The translations under genes were made by a program, and so were the position numbers. Shown one piece after another: positions 45,028 through 54,920 of a stretch of 64,000 nt of DNA. The stretch's first letter is position 1, and every line of letters starts with the position of its first letter. Source of the stretch: Labilibaculum sp. DW002 (lineage in GTDB: Bacteria; Bacteroidota; Bacteroidia; Bacteroidales; Marinifilaceae); contig NZ_JAKJSC010000001.1 in assembly GCF_029029525.1 (NCBI RefSeq), forward strand, positions 2,826,987-2,890,986. The letters run 5' to 3'. The notes beneath the pieces are model-generated. The model had not been told where the DNA came from, did not search any database, and was given only the letters and a program-made list of their open reading frames with translations.

Positions 45028-46194
45028 ATGAAACGAAACATTTTTACTGTTGGCGTATTACTATTTTTCTCGGCAGTTCTTTGGAGCTGTTCTGATTCAG
45101 ACAGCCCAAAAATAGAAAATGAAGACCAAGACTTGGAACAAACATTAGAGGTAAAGACTCAAACTTTGAGCGAAGCTGTTAATGAGATTGTTGCCTCGCC
45201 TGGTTTCGAACTTATCACAATGAAAGAATCTTCAACCAAAGAAGGTACTACAGAAGATGATTCTGATGATAGATTCTCCATTGAGAATACAATAACTTTA
45301 GAAGATATTAAAGGTGTTTACGATTACATTCTTCCTACGGCAGAAGAGGGTACAGAAACAAAAATGTGGGGGCTCCATACAGCTTTTGAGAGAGTTGCGG
45401 ATAGTAGTAATTTCGTAATTAGACTTCCTCAGGAGAAGGCTACACGACCATGGAAAATGTACACTGATGAAGATGGCGATGCTGAATTGGATAACGATTT
45501 TGTTGTTGATGCATCTCAATATTTATCTTCAACAGTAATGAATAGTGAAGGATTTGTTTTTGACTATTTATTAGATGCAGATATTACAATTGAAGAAGAA
45601 GCTGCTGGTGAAATCTTTGTTGATTGGGATATGAATATGTCAAACGGCATGAACTTCGAATATGCTTCTGAATTTGGCTTCCCAAATGGTTATTCTGTAG
45701 GACATGAATTCACGTTTGGTGATACTACTGAGTTTGCTTACAACCTAAAGATGGATGGTGATGTTCTATACATGGAAGAAGTAGAATACATTCGTGGTAC
45801 TGCAGAGACAGATGCAGAGTATGAATACGCATTAACTATTGGAAACATTAAAATTGTGAAAAATTCTAGTGGCGATGAGTACATGGTTTATCGCGATGGT
45901 GAATTACAAGAAGGTGCTGTAATTTCAGTTATTGAAGATAGCAACGCTACTGAAGGTGAAAGTGAAGGCGAAGAAGAAGATGAATCAGATAATGCATTCT
46001 GTAGAGGCGGATTTGATATTAAAATCACTTTTGCCGATGAATCAGAAGTTGTTCTTTCTGAGTTAATAGGAGAAGAAACACTTGCACAGTTAGATGAAAT
46101 TTTCAGTTCAATGCACGATATGTACTTTGTTAAGAAGCTAGTTGATGTAGCAGCAAGAGAGGTATCTAAAATGGCTGATGATACTGACGAATAG
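45028..46194 (+). CDS. Acidic hypothetical lipoprotein
   Basis: This 388-residue protein has a lipoprotein signal ending LWSCSDSDS (Cys21). The mature protein is strongly acidic, with a low-complexity Glu/Asp/Ser/Thr stretch near residues 310-325 (NATEGESEGEEEDESDN) and an N-terminal linker of similar kind. The middle (about 90-300) looks beta-rich. No family is recognised. It is probably surface- or periplasm-exposed. It ends at a strong terminator. Confidence 0.75.
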   Translation: MKRNIFTVGVLLFFSAVLWSCSDSDSPKIENEDQDLEQTLEVKTQTLSEAVNEIVASPGFELITMKESSTKEGTTEDDSDDRFSIENTITLEDIKGVYDYILPTAEEGTETKMWGLHTAFERVADSSNFVIRLPQEKATRPWKMYTDEDGDAELDNDFVVDASQYLSSTVMNSEGFVFDYLLDADITIEEEAAGEIFVDWDMNMSNGMNFEYASEFGFPNGYSVGHEFTFGDTTEFAYNLKMDGDVLYMEEVEYIRGTAETDAEYEYALTIGNIKIVKNSSGDEYMVYRDGELQEGAVISVIEDSNATEGESEGEEEDESDNAFCRGGFDIKITFADESEVVLSELIGEETLAQLDEIFSSMHDMYFVKKLVDVAAREVSKMADDTDE

Positions 46195-46215
46195 ATAAAA
46201 GCTAAATATAATTTA

Positions 46216-46243
46216 AAATCCGGCTCTTGGGCCGGATTTTTTT
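46216..46243 (+). terminator. Intrinsic terminator of the acidic lipoprotein gene
   Basis: AAATCCGGC / GCCGGATTT forms a 9-bp stem around a TCTTGG loop and is followed by T residues. Confidence 0.88.
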
Positions 46244-46271
46244 GTTTTACCAAATCAGTAATTTATAAAAT

Positions 46272-46733
46272 ATGATTTTCAGATACACCTTGCTACTGGC
46301 ATTTCTTCTTTTACAATTCAATTTGCATGCACAAAAGAAGCATATCACCAAGCAAAAAGGGAAAGCAAGTTTCTATGCTGATAAGTTTGAAGGAAGAAAG
46401 ACTGCTAGTGGAGAAATCTTTCATCAAAGTGACTTCACAGCAGCTCATAAGAGCCTTCCTTTTGGCACTTGGGTGAAAGTGACTAATTTAGATAATAAGA
46501 AGGCTGTAATCGTACGAATTAACGATCGTGGTCCCTTTGTTAAAGGCAGAATAATTGACCTATCGAAATCGGCAGCGAAAGAAATTGGAAAACTTAGAAA
46601 AGGTGTTTTTTCCGTTAGTATGAAAGTCTACAAAAAAGATCGGAAAGCAATTCGTGAAATGCGAAAATTAAAAAAGAGCGCTCCCCTAAGGCAACGCTCT
46701 TCATATTTAGATTTTAATCTAATTACTCCTTAA
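46272..46733 (+). CDS. rlpA: RlpA-like double-psi beta-barrel protein
   Basis: This 153-residue exported protein (signal ends LHA, near residue 20) consists mainly of a RlpA/DPBB domain: [40 protein letters not shown], and [21 protein letters not shown] with the catalytic-type Asp. RlpA proteins are lytic transglycosylases acting on denuded septal peptidoglycan. It lacks the SPOR domain of E. coli RlpA and is not a lipoprotein. The last 20 codons overlap the sdhB terminator and the sdhB stop by 11 bases. Confidence 0.85.
   Translation: MIFRYTLLLAFLLLQFNLHAQKKHITKQKGKASFYADKFEGRKTASGEIFHQSDFTAAHKSLPFGTWVKVTNLDNKKAVIVRINDRGPFVKGRIIDLSKSAAKEIGKLRKGVFSVSMKVYKKDRKAIREMRKLKKSAPLRQRSSYLDFNLITP
46671..46702 (-). 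terminator. sdhCAB operon terminator, located inside the rlpA 3' end
   Basis: On the minus strand AAGAGCG / CGCTCTT (7 bp, 14-base loop) is followed by TTTTTTAATTTT. It lies within the last codons of the convergent rlpA gene, so the rlpA C-terminal residues [11 protein letters not shown] are partly dictated by the hairpin. Confidence 0.6.
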
Positions 46734-47484
46734 TAGTAGCACTTAAGAATTCGCGGTTCAAACGAGCAATGTTTGCAATAGAAATTCCCTTAGGACATTC
46801 TACTTCACAAGCACCTGTATTGGTACAGTTACCGAAACCTAGCTCATCCATTTTAGCCACCATGTTCTTAGCACGACGAGTAGCCTCAACACGACCTTGT
46901 GGAAGTTTTGCAAGGTGAGATACCTTAGCAGAAACAAACAACATAGCCGATGAGTTTTTACAAGTAGCTACACAAGCACCACAACCAATACAAGCCGCAG
47001 CATCCATAGCTTCTTCAGCATCATCGTAAGAAATTGGAATTGCATTTCCATCAGGTACACCACCCGTGTTTACAGAAATGTAACCACCAGACTGAAGTAC
47101 TTTTTCGAAAGCAGTACGATCAACGATTAAATCTTTAAGTACTGGAAATGCACCAGCTCTCCAAGGCTCAATAGTGATAGTCTCACCTTCTTTAAACTTA
47201 CGCATATGCAGTTGACAAGTTGTAATATCGTCATCTGGTCCATGAGCACGTCCGTTGATGAATAAGCTACACATACCACAGATACCTTCACGACAATCGT
47301 GATCGAAAGCGATAGGCTCTGTTCCTTTATTGATTAGCTCTTCATTTAAGATGTCAAGCATTTCAAGGAATGAAGTTCCACCAGAAATGTTGTTGATTTT
47401 ATAGGACTCTAATTTCCCTTTAGATTTAGCGTCCTTTTGGCGCCAAACTCTTATCGTTAGTTCTTTTAAAATTTTATCTGCCAT
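46723..47484 (-). CDS. sdhB: Succinate dehydrogenase/fumarate reductase iron-sulfur subunit
   Basis: This 253-residue subunit carries electrons between the flavoprotein and the cytochrome b subunit. The N-terminal [2Fe-2S] site is [15 protein letters not shown]. The C-terminal clusters are in [15 protein letters not shown] and [15 protein letters not shown]. It is of the B-type (three-subunit, epsilon-proteobacterial/Bacteroidetes) family. It follows sdhA with a three-base gap. In anaerobic fermenters this complex runs as fumarate reductase and supports succinate/propionate formation. Confidence 0.95.
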   Translation of the reverse strand: MADKILKELTIRVWRQKDAKSKGKLESYKINNISGGTSFLEMLDILNEELINKGTEPIAFDHDCREGICGMCSLFINGRAHGPDDDITTCQLHMRKFKEGETITIEPWRAGAFPVLKDLIVDRTAFEKVLQSGGYISVNTGGVPDGNAIPISYDDAEEAMDAAACIGCGACVATCKNSSAMLFVSAKVSHLAKLPQGRVEATRRAKNMVAKMDELGFGNCTNTGACEVECPKGISIANIARLNREFLSATIKE

Positions 47485-47487
47485 GGC

Positions 47488-49428
47488 TTACTTGTATGAA
47501 CGTTGTGTTAATTCAACAGTTTCGAATACTAAATCTTCTTTGTGTAAAATAGGTGCTTCACTTTCACCTTTGTATTCCCAAGCTGATACATAAGTAAAGT
47601 TTTCGTCATCACGCTTAGCTTCACCTTCTTCAGTAGTCGATTCCTCACGGTAGTGACCACCACAAGATTCGTTACGGTTCAGTGCATCACGTGCCATCAA
47701 ATCACCTAATTCAAGGAAGTCTTCAACGCGACCAGCTTTTTCAAGCTCGATGTTCATTGAATTGAACTCACCTGGAATACGAAGATCTTTGTAGAAATCC
47801 TCACGGATCTTAGCAATCTCTTCGATAGCATATTTAAGACCTTTCTCGTTACGAGCCATTCCTACGTAGTCCCACATAATGTTACCTAAACGTCTGTGGA
47901 AAGAATCTACTGACTTAGTACCCTTAATGTTGAACAAACGTTCCATACGAGTTGTAGCAGCTTTCTCTTTCTTTACAAACTCAGGATGATTCATGTCAAC
48001 ACGAGGCGTCTGAATCTCATCAGCCAAGTAATCACCAATAGTGTAAGGAAGGATAAAGTATCCATCAGCTAAACCTTGCATCAAAGCAGAAGCACCAAGA
48101 CGGTTACCACCATGATCAGAGAAGTTAGCCTCACCAATAGCGTAAAGACCTGGGATATTAGTCATCAAGTTATAATCAACCCATACACCACCCATTGAAT
48201 AGTGAATCGCAGGATAAATTTGCATTGGCTCATTATAAGGATTCGCATCAGTAATCTTCTCATACATCTGGAATAAGTTTCCATAACGAGCTTCGATAAC
48301 ATCGCGTCCTAAACGCTCAATTGAATATTTAAAGTCAAGATATACTGCTTTTCCAGTTTCGTTAACACCGAAACCTTCATCACAACGCTCCTTAGCAGCA
48401 CGCGAAGCAACATCACGAGGAACCAAGTTACCGTATGATGGGTATCTTCTTTCCAGGTAGAAGTCACGATCCTCGTCAGAGATATCATTAGGACTCATTT
48501 GTCCTTTCTGCAATTTAACAGCATCTTCTTTTTTCTTTGGAGTCCAAACACGCCCGTCATTACGAAGTGATTCAGACATCAAAGTTAATTTAGACTGTTG
48601 CTCACCGTGAACAGGAATACAAGTTGGGTGAATTTGTACGAAACAAGGGTTTCCAAAATAAGCACCATTCTTGTAAGCTTGCCATGCAGCACCACCATTA
48701 CATCCCATTGCATTAGTCGATAGGAAGAATACGTTACCGTATCCACCTGAAGCGATAACAACAGCGTGAGCACCGTGACGCTCGATTTCACCTGTAACCA
48801 GGTTACGTGTGATAATACCACGAGCTTTTCCATCGATAGTAACGATATCTAACATCTCGTTACGCTCATGCATTTCGATCTGACCTTGTCCGATCATACG
48901 GTTCATAGAAGCGTAGCAACCTAACAATAGCTGCTGACCAGTTTGACCACGAGCATAGAAAGTACGACTTACCAATACACCACCAAATGAACGGTTAGAT
49001 AAAGTTCCACCATACTCACGTGCAAAAGGTACACCTTGAGCAACACATTGGTCGATGATTTCGCCACTAACTTCAGCTAAACGGTAAACGTTACCTTCGC
49101 GAGCACGATAGTCACCACCTTTAATTGTATCATAAAATAAACGATAGATTGAGTCATTATCGTTTTGATAGTTTTTTGCAGCGTTAATACCACCCTGTGC
49201 AGCAATAGAGTGAGCTCTACGACCTGAATCCTGGTAGCAAAATGCTTTTACGTTATATCCCATCTCTGCCAAAGAAGCAGCAGCAGATCCACCAGCTAAA
49301 CCAGTTCCTACAACGATAATATCTAATTTTCTTTTATTAGCAGGGCTAACTACTTTAATAGCAGCTTTGTGTTTTGACCACTTTTCAGCTAATGGCCCGG
49401 CTGGAATTTTTGAATTTAATACTGTCAT
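47488..49428 (-). CDS. sdhA: Succinate dehydrogenase/fumarate reductase flavoprotein subunit
   Basis: This 646-residue FAD subunit interconverts succinate and fumarate on the cytoplasmic face. The Rossmann motif is [19 protein letters not shown]. The FAD-linking His is in [16 protein letters not shown]. Substrate residues are in [15 protein letters not shown] and [16 protein letters not shown], and the C-terminus keeps the [10 protein letters not shown] element. It is the middle gene of sdhCAB, 19 bases after the sdhC stop. Confidence 0.95.
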   Translation of the reverse strand: MTVLNSKIPAGPLAEKWSKHKAAIKVVSPANKRKLDIIVVGTGLAGGSAAASLAEMGYNVKAFCYQDSGRRAHSIAAQGGINAAKNYQNDNDSIYRLFYDTIKGGDYRAREGNVYRLAEVSGEIIDQCVAQGVPFAREYGGTLSNRSFGGVLVSRTFYARGQTGQQLLLGCYASMNRMIGQGQIEMHERNEMLDIVTIDGKARGIITRNLVTGEIERHGAHAVVIASGGYGNVFFLSTNAMGCNGGAAWQAYKNGAYFGNPCFVQIHPTCIPVHGEQQSKLTLMSESLRNDGRVWTPKKKEDAVKLQKGQMSPNDISDEDRDFYLERRYPSYGNLVPRDVASRAAKERCDEGFGVNETGKAVYLDFKYSIERLGRDVIEARYGNLFQMYEKITDANPYNEPMQIYPAIHYSMGGVWVDYNLMTNIPGLYAIGEANFSDHGGNRLGASALMQGLADGYFILPYTIGDYLADEIQTPRVDMNHPEFVKKEKAATTRMERLFNIKGTKSVDSFHRRLGNIMWDYVGMARNEKGLKYAIEEIAKIREDFYKDLRIPGEFNSMNIELEKAGRVEDFLELGDLMARDALNRNESCGGHYREESTTEEGEAKRDDENFTYVSAWEYKGESEAPILHKEDLVFETVELTQRSYK

Positions 49429-49447
49429 AACCGTTAAGTTTTAGCAA

Positions 49448-50138
49448 TTAAGCAAAAAAGTGTAAGTACAAAGGAATGATTACAAATCCTGCAGCAATGA
49501 AAAATGCATAGAAGTAAGATACCTTCTCTAAACGTTTTCTCCAGATCTTATTGCTGAATCCAATTGATTGGAAAGCTGACCAAAATCCGTGAGCAAGGTG
49601 TAATCCTAAAAGAATACCGCCTAACACATAAAGACCAGTGTAAACTAATCCCAAAAGTACCAGCAGTAAATAAGGCTTTCACCAAAGCTGCTCCATTATG
49701 CATCTCTTCACCATGAATAGTTACAGATTCTAATCCTTCTCCCGTAATTTGGATTGGTACAAAGAAATGCATCAAGTGCATAGCGATGAAAACCAAAACA
49801 AGTCCACCTAACACAAACATGTTACGAGACGACCAAGTACTGCTGTTACCTAAGTTCTGTACTGCATACTTCTGAGGACGAGCCTTCATGTTCTGAAGTG
49901 TTAGTGTAATAGCGTAAATGATGTGGATAATGAAACCACCAAACAATACCGGCTGTAATCCAAAACGGATAACTGGCAACGACATAAAGTGAGCTCCTGC
50001 GTTGAATAATTCACCAGTACTATCAAACAACAAAAATGAGTTTAATACAAGATGAACCAACACAAAAACAATAAGAAAAAGGCCTGATAAACTCATTATC
50101 AGCTTTTTCCCAATTGATGAACTTAAAAAACTGCTCAT
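49448..50138 (-). CDS. sdhC: Succinate dehydrogenase cytochrome b subunit, split by a +1 frameshift
   Basis: Two frames together make one typical diheme cytochrome b subunit of about 229 residues. The first, from the ATG at 50138, opens MSSFLSSSIGKKLIMSLSG and is good to ALVKALFTAGT. The second continues LGLVYTGLYVLGG, then LHLAHGFWSAFQSIG to the stop at 49448. Removing one base from the A4 run at plus-strand 49653-49656 restores the chain. Heme-ligand candidates are the His residues in VLVHLVL, FIIHIIYA, MHLMHFF and LHLAHGF. The downstream genes look intact, so a sequencing error is at least as likely as a real lesion. Confidence 0.85.
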
Positions 50139-50190
50139 AGGACTAAAAATTAATTAGATTGTTTTTTATAAACTTTACTATATTAATTCG

Positions 50191-50198
50191 CAAATGTA
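50191..50198 (-). promoter_or_regulatory. Predicted -7 promoter box for sdhCAB
   Basis: The minus strand reads TACATTTG, matching TAnnTTTG, 53 bases upstream of the sdhC start. Confidence 0.4.
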
Positions 50199-50503
50199 AA
50201 TGCTCCAAAGCGCAGAAACGATATTTAGGAACATATGAAATTTATTTAGATTGATTCTATAACAAGCAAGTGTGCGAATCATTCCTTAATTTTATGATTT
50301 AAAGATAGGTATAATTCTAATTTTTAATCGATTGGAGAATTAATTCCTTAATTGATTTCCACTAAAGTTCGCAAGTTATCAAATATTTGTATGTTATAGA
50401 ACAAGCTTTTAAGATATTGTTTTAATTTAGAATGCAAATTAAAGAATCAAGCATTACAGATTTTTTATCTGTCTCAAATCTAAAATATTATATTCATCCT
50501 ACT

Positions 50504-51295
50504 ATGGATCAATTTTTACAGTTTAAAAATTACGATTTACGTTACCGTGATAAAGGAAAGGGAAATACGGTGGTTTTATTACACGGATATCTGGAATCGA
50601 TAGAAACATTTGCAAATTTTGCCAACGATCTTTCAAGACTGGCTAGGGTAATAACTGTAGACTTACCTGGTCATGGGATGTCGAACCTAAAAGTGAAATC
50701 TTGCAGCATTGAGGAAATGGCCGATGCGATTGATGCTTTAACAGTTCATTTGAAACTAAAAAAAATCAATATTATTGGGCATTCTATGGGTGGTTACGTT
50801 GCCTTGGCATATGCCGATAAATATGTGCATAAACTGGAAAGCTTTTGCCTTTTTCATTCATCGCCAAATGCTGATACAGAAGAGAAAAAAGAAAATCGGA
50901 AAAAAGAAATTGATTTAATTCTGGAAGGTAAAAAAGAACTCATTTGCAAGTCTAGCATCCCAAATACTTTTTCGAACAAGAATTTGAAAAAATTTGCTCA
51001 TGAAATTGAAAGAATAACAAAAATTGCTTGCGAAACTCCAGATCATGGCATTGTTGCTGCATTAGAAGCGATGATGAATCGACCCGATCGAAATCATGTT
51101 TTAAAAGCTCTCGACATGCCTAAAGTGAGCATGATTGGTAAAGAAGATAATTTTACACCAATGAAAGTAGCAGGTGAAATTGCTAAAGCCAATAACTTAA
51201 CCCCTTTCGTACTGCAAACATCAGGACACATGGGATTTATAGAGCAACGACAGGAATGTTTACGAGAAATTTTTAGGATTATTTATGAGTGTTAA
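50504..51295 (+). CDS. Alpha/beta-hydrolase
   Basis: The frame opens at 50432. The ATG at 50504 (MDQFLQFKNYDLRYRDKGKG) is a better fit to the family start, giving 263 residues. It has the alpha/beta-hydrolase fold with oxyanion HG in VVLLHGYLES, nucleophile Ser in IIGHSMGGYVAL, and a late Asp/His pair (IGKEDNFTPM; TSGHMGFIEQ). It is cytoplasmic and of MhpC/BioH-like general type. The substrate cannot be inferred. It is separated from the convergent barrel gene by a bidirectional terminator. Confidence 0.85.
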   Translation: MDQFLQFKNYDLRYRDKGKGNTVVLLHGYLESIETFANFANDLSRLARVITVDLPGHGMSNLKVKSCSIEEMADAIDALTVHLKLKKINIIGHSMGGYVALAYADKYVHKLESFCLFHSSPNADTEEKKENRKKEIDLILEGKKELICKSSIPNTFSNKNLKKFAHEIERITKIACETPDHGIVAALEAMMNRPDRNHVLKALDMPKVSMIGKEDNFTPMKVAGEIAKANNLTPFVLQTSGHMGFIEQRQECLREIFRIIYEC

Positions 51296-51300
51296 TTCAT

Positions 51301-51329
51301 AAAAAAGGATGCTATAAATAGCATCCTTT
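51301..51329. terminator. Bidirectional terminator between the hydrolase and barrel genes
   Basis: AAAGGATGCTA-TAAA-TAGCATCCTTT is an 11-bp perfect stem flanked by A and T runs. Confidence 0.85.
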
Positions 51330-51353
51330 CCATATTATATCTAAGATACAGTC

Positions 51354-51932
51354 TTATTTCTTTCCTCCACCAAAATGGAATCCAAGTTTAACAGACATAT
51401 AGTTATACTCGTCATATCCTTTTTCTTGACCGAAAATCAAGTTGTACTGAAGAGCCATGTCGAAGTGACCATAAGAAAAACCAACTTTTGGAGCAATACC
51501 AAACTTAGATCCTAAATCATAATCTCCATTAATATCTATGGTATTTCCACCACCCAAATCAGTACTAGAATCAAATTCGATTGAACCCAATGAATAAATA
51601 CCAGCATCCATTCCAACAAATGGACGGAAAGAATTGGTATTGAAATAGTAATCGAAAGTTGCAGCATAAGAAACAACAGCAGAAACATCAAATGCATCTT
51701 CATTAGCAGACCCCATAACAGCACCTTCTAATTTAGCACCTAACAATACATTATCTGTTATATGATACTTAGGATTCAAATAGTATCCAACACCAGCATC
51801 AAGAGCATCACCACCTGGCATTGCATAAAGTAAACCTGCATCTACTCGAAAAGATTTAAAAGAATCTGATTGTGCCGAAGCAACTCCTGCAAATACTACA
51901 CAGGCCATAATTAGCGTAAAAATTTTTTTCAT
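51354..51932 (-). CDS. Outer-membrane beta-barrel protein, paralogue of the 35326 gene
   Basis: This 192-residue protein has a signal peptide (cleaved after ASA, near residue 20) and strands of a small outer-membrane barrel ending KLGFHFGGGKK. It matches the 35326-35877 protein throughout. The chief difference is a longer loop near residue 130 (SSTDLGGGNTIDINGDYD). A perfect TTTAACTTAAGTTAAA palindrome lies 11 bases upstream of its start. Function is unknown; a general porin-like or adhesin-like role is possible. Confidence 0.82.
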   Translation of the reverse strand: MKKIFTLIMACVVFAGVASAQSDSFKSFRVDAGLLYAMPGGDALDAGVGYYLNPKYHITDNVLLGAKLEGAVMGSANEDAFDVSAVVSYAATFDYYFNTNSFRPFVGMDAGIYSLGSIEFDSSTDLGGGNTIDINGDYDLGSKFGIAPKVGFSYGHFDMALQYNLIFGQEKGYDEYNYMSVKLGFHFGGGKK

Positions 51933-51942
51933 CTTACAATGT

Positions 51943-51958
51943 TTTAACTTAAGTTAAA
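51943..51958. promoter_or_regulatory. 16-bp perfect palindrome upstream of the barrel gene
   Basis: TTTAACTTAAGTTAAA lies between the predicted promoter region and the ATG at 51932. It could be a regulator site or part of the 5' leader. No copy is seen near the paralogue at 35326. Confidence 0.4.
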
Positions 51959-52107
51959 TTCAAATAAAAGCATTAATAAGAAAACCTACAAGTATTAAAT
52001 GCTTATTAAACTTAACCAAATATTAAGACAACTGTAAAACAGCATTTTAACAAATTAGCTTTCAAATCATTTTGACAAACAGCTTGAATTAAAGTGTCAG
52101 CACATAC

Positions 52108-52145
52108 AAAAAGGGTTTTGCCAGTATCCTAACAAAACCCTTTTC
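52108..52145 (-). terminator. Intrinsic terminator of the 5'-nucleotidase gene
   Basis: AAAAGGGTTTTG / CAAAACCCTTTT is a 12-bp stem with A and T runs outside it, located just after the stop codon on the minus strand. Confidence 0.85.
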
Positions 52146-52167
52146 TATGTAAGCTATTCAGTATGTT

Positions 52168-53907
52168 TTAATTCACACCATAAAGTAACTCATATTCTCT
52201 TTTTGAAGCGCTAACATGCCATTCTTCTGGAACCACTTTCCAGTTCTGATTACAATGAATATCAACAGTACCTTTCTTTTCTTCAATCCATTTCATTAAA
52301 TAAAATCGTAAATCCTTTGTTGTAGAATTAACCAGTCTTGATATTAATTCTTCCTTACTTAAGCCAGCGCCAGTAGTTAAATGATTTCCTCCTCCATTAC
52401 CGCGATATGAATTTAATGCTACTCGATACATCTTGGCCTCATCAAAGGCTTCTCCATTACTCATTCGCAATATTTTAATGCGATTTCCGTATGCTTTCGA
52501 AAGATCTACCTCATAATCAATTCCCTCAGCTGAATCGTAATTAAAGAACATGGTGCTTAGGCGATTCCCTTTATCTGTTTTCTCGATAAACAGCATCGGA
52601 TCTGAGGCTTTCTCCATCTTCTGAAACCAACCTTTATAACTGAATTCCAAAAATCCATGAATCTCTTTTCCCGTTAAATTCATCGTATAAAGCAAATTCT
52701 CAAATCTATATAACTTAAATAGATCTCGAACTTGGAGTTCTCCTGAGTCGATACTTGCATTAAAAGACAATGGTGCTGTAAAGGAGATATCGGCATCGGC
52801 CAAATCCAATTGAATATTGTGAATTAAATCTACAAAAGGAGAATCACCAAACATAGCCTCACTTGTTGTGATGCTTTTAGTAAATCGTCCTACTGGTCTT
52901 GACACATAGTCTTTTACTTCATCAAACAAAGGTTGAAATTTCTCATTGTATTCCTTTGAAACGGCAATATCTTTCACCTCAACCAAATTAGGTTCTATTG
53001 TTTTATTGTACTGCTTTGTTTCAGGATCTAGTTTAAAATCAATTGTTACCTCAGCAATATAACGAGCTCTACTTTTTGGATTAATCACCAAAACTTTTTC
53101 TTTATCTGGATTTTCGAACCAAAGGATATTCTCCTGGTGATCGTGTCCGCAAATCACCATATCTATTCCAGAAACATTTTTAGCAACAAGAATTGACGCA
53201 TTTTCTGGATTGGTTTCGTCTCCCTCATGCTCCTCTCCAGCACCTGAATGGAAAAGACCAAGAAGCATATCTGGTTTTTCCTTTTCCTGAATAATTTTCA
53301 CCCATTTTTTAGCAGAAACTTCAATTTCCTCAAAATGCATACCCGACCAAATTTTCTCTGGCAGCCATTGTGGAATAGCAGGTGTAATAAATCCTATTAC
53401 AGCTATTTTAACACCTTCTTTTTCAATAATTGTATAAGGCTTAAAGTAGGGTGATCCATCAGAATTTTTCACAGCATTAGCTGCCATCCATGGAAAAGCA
53501 AATTCATTAACCAAGCGATCGTACACCTCATGGCCAGGCTCAATATCATGATTTCCAACAACGCCAGCTTCATATCCCATAAAATTCATTACTTCGGCAC
53601 AAACGTGCTTTTTATCTGTTTTTTCGAAGTTTGAATAATAAACCATAGGTTCTCCTTGCAAAATATCCCCATTATCAAGCAATATTATTTCCGATTCTTC
53701 TTTCTTACGTTCTCCATCAACATAAGCATACACTTGTGATAAAGATGTTTCCGTTTCACGGTCTCCAACCAAATCGTATGGAAATAAAGCTCCATGCACA
53801 TCACTTGTTCCCATTATTTTAATCTGAACATGATCCGCTTTTTTATCTGCACAGGAAGCTATAAGAAAGACACTTACAAACAGTAAATAAAAATATAATT
53901 TCTTCAT
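52168..53907 (-). CDS. 5'-nucleotidase/2',3'-cyclic phosphodiesterase-type lipoprotein
   Basis: This 579-residue exported metallophosphoesterase hydrolyses extracellular nucleotides or related phosphoesters to scavenge nucleosides and phosphate. The lipoprotein signal ends LIASCADK (Cys19). The two-metal site is DVHG (Asp36, His38), DNGDILQG, GNHDIEPG and CGHDHQEN. Residues about 340-540 form the 5_nucleotid_C substrate domain (NSYRGNGGGNHLTTGAG near its end). It is monocistronic, with its own terminator. Confidence 0.9.
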   Translation of the reverse strand: MKKLYFYLLFVSVFLIASCADKKADHVQIKIMGTSDVHGALFPYDLVGDRETETSLSQVYAYVDGERKKEESEIILLDNGDILQGEPMVYYSNFEKTDKKHVCAEVMNFMGYEAGVVGNHDIEPGHEVYDRLVNEFAFPWMAANAVKNSDGSPYFKPYTIIEKEGVKIAVIGFITPAIPQWLPEKIWSGMHFEEIEVSAKKWVKIIQEKEKPDMLLGLFHSGAGEEHEGDETNPENASILVAKNVSGIDMVICGHDHQENILWFENPDKEKVLVINPKSRARYIAEVTIDFKLDPETKQYNKTIEPNLVEVKDIAVSKEYNEKFQPLFDEVKDYVSRPVGRFTKSITTSEAMFGDSPFVDLIHNIQLDLADADISFTAPLSFNASIDSGELQVRDLFKLYRFENLLYTMNLTGKEIHGFLEFSYKGWFQKMEKASDPMLFIEKTDKGNRLSTMFFNYDSAEGIDYEVDLSKAYGNRIKILRMSNGEAFDEAKMYRVALNSYRGNGGGNHLTTGAGLSKEELISRLVNSTTKDLRFYLMKWIEEKKGTVDIHCNQNWKVVPEEWHVSASKREYELLYGVN

Positions 53908-53978
53908 TTTGATTTCATTTTTAGGGCCGATAAGATACTATAAAAATAAATACCCTAAAATCAGAAACAAAAAAACAT

Positions 53979-54010
53979 AAAAAAAAGGCTTCAATAAAAA
54001 TTGAAACCCT
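53979..54010 (-). terminator. Intrinsic terminator of the Spy-like gene
   Basis: On the minus strand GGTTTCAAT / ATTGAAGCC (9 bp with one G-U type imperfection) is followed by TTTTTT. Confidence 0.7.
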
Positions 54011-54032
54011 TTAAAAACTTACCTGTTATTCT

Positions 54033-54920
54033 TTAATTCATTCGTTTATGTCTTTTAGCAAAACCTTTTTTCCCTTTCGGATGGCTCATAAAAAGCACCA
54101 ATTGATCTTCTGTCAAGATTTCTCTTATTTCCATTTTGTTATCAATTTGTTTTTTAGCCAATTGATTTTGAATATTTGATAAGCGATCAATATTATCCAT
54201 AATGCTATTCTTATCAACTTTTTCAGCAGTCATCAAATGTTTTTGCTTCAAACGTATCACTTCCAGTTCATTTTTCAACTCTTTTGTTTCCTTAAGGTGA
54301 GCAACACGAATTTCCTTCATTTGTGCCTTTTGCTCATCACTTAAATCCAGCATATTTCTGTCTTTTCCCATTTGTTTTCCAGCCTTCTGCTTGATTCCAT
54401 AACCTTTCTTTCCTTGCTGTTCGCCTCTATCTCCTTTTCGCATTCCTTGCTTCGCTCTTCCCATTTCAGCTCGGTTGGCTTGTCCCATCTGACCTTTTTT
54501 GTCACGCATCACACCTTTTCTATGCTTTGAGTGCTTCGCCATCTTCATTTGTTGTTCTTCTGTTAAAAAAGATCGAATGTCTAATTTCATCCCAATCTCC
54601 TCTTTCTTTATCTGATTTTTCAGTTCAGATATTTTATCTGCATTGGCGTAAATTTCTTTCATGTTAGGCTTCTCTGCAGAAAATAAAGTTCTCTGCTTTG
54701 CATGTAGTTCGCCCAACTCATTTTTAAGATCGATAGTTGCTTTTGCAAAGGCAATTCGAGCTTCTTTCATTTGTTCTTTTTGCACCTCGTTTAAAACAGA
54801 GGTTTGATCACCTCTTTGTTTAAAATCCCTTTTCTCTTGCTGTGCTTGTAAACCTGACATTCCTAGAAATAAAAATGCTACTAGGCTTAGTATCGATATA
54901 CTTCTCTTATTTATTTTCAT
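54033..54920 (-). CDS. Periplasmic protein with two Spy/CpxP-like domains
   Basis: This 295-residue exported protein (signal ends LQAQ, near residue 27) contains two homologous helical domains, about 40-130 and about 190-280, joined by a basic Gly/Lys/Met/Gln linker. Each has the same order: EQMKEARIAF / AQMKEIRVAH, then LKNELGELHAKQRTL / LKNELEVIRLKQKHL, then KLDIRSFLTEEQ / KMEIREILTEDQ (the LTxxQ element). Spy and CpxP are periplasmic chaperones or stress dampers with a single such domain that dimerises. Here the dimer seems to be built into one chain. The tail is Lys/His-rich. Confidence 0.82.
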   Translation of the reverse strand: MKINKRSISILSLVAFLFLGMSGLQAQQEKRDFKQRGDQTSVLNEVQKEQMKEARIAFAKATIDLKNELGELHAKQRTLFSAEKPNMKEIYANADKISELKNQIKKEEIGMKLDIRSFLTEEQQMKMAKHSKHRKGVMRDKKGQMGQANRAEMGRAKQGMRKGDRGEQQGKKGYGIKQKAGKQMGKDRNMLDLSDEQKAQMKEIRVAHLKETKELKNELEVIRLKQKHLMTAEKVDKNSIMDNIDRLSNIQNQLAKKQIDNKMEIREILTEDQLVLFMSHPKGKKGFAKRHKRMN

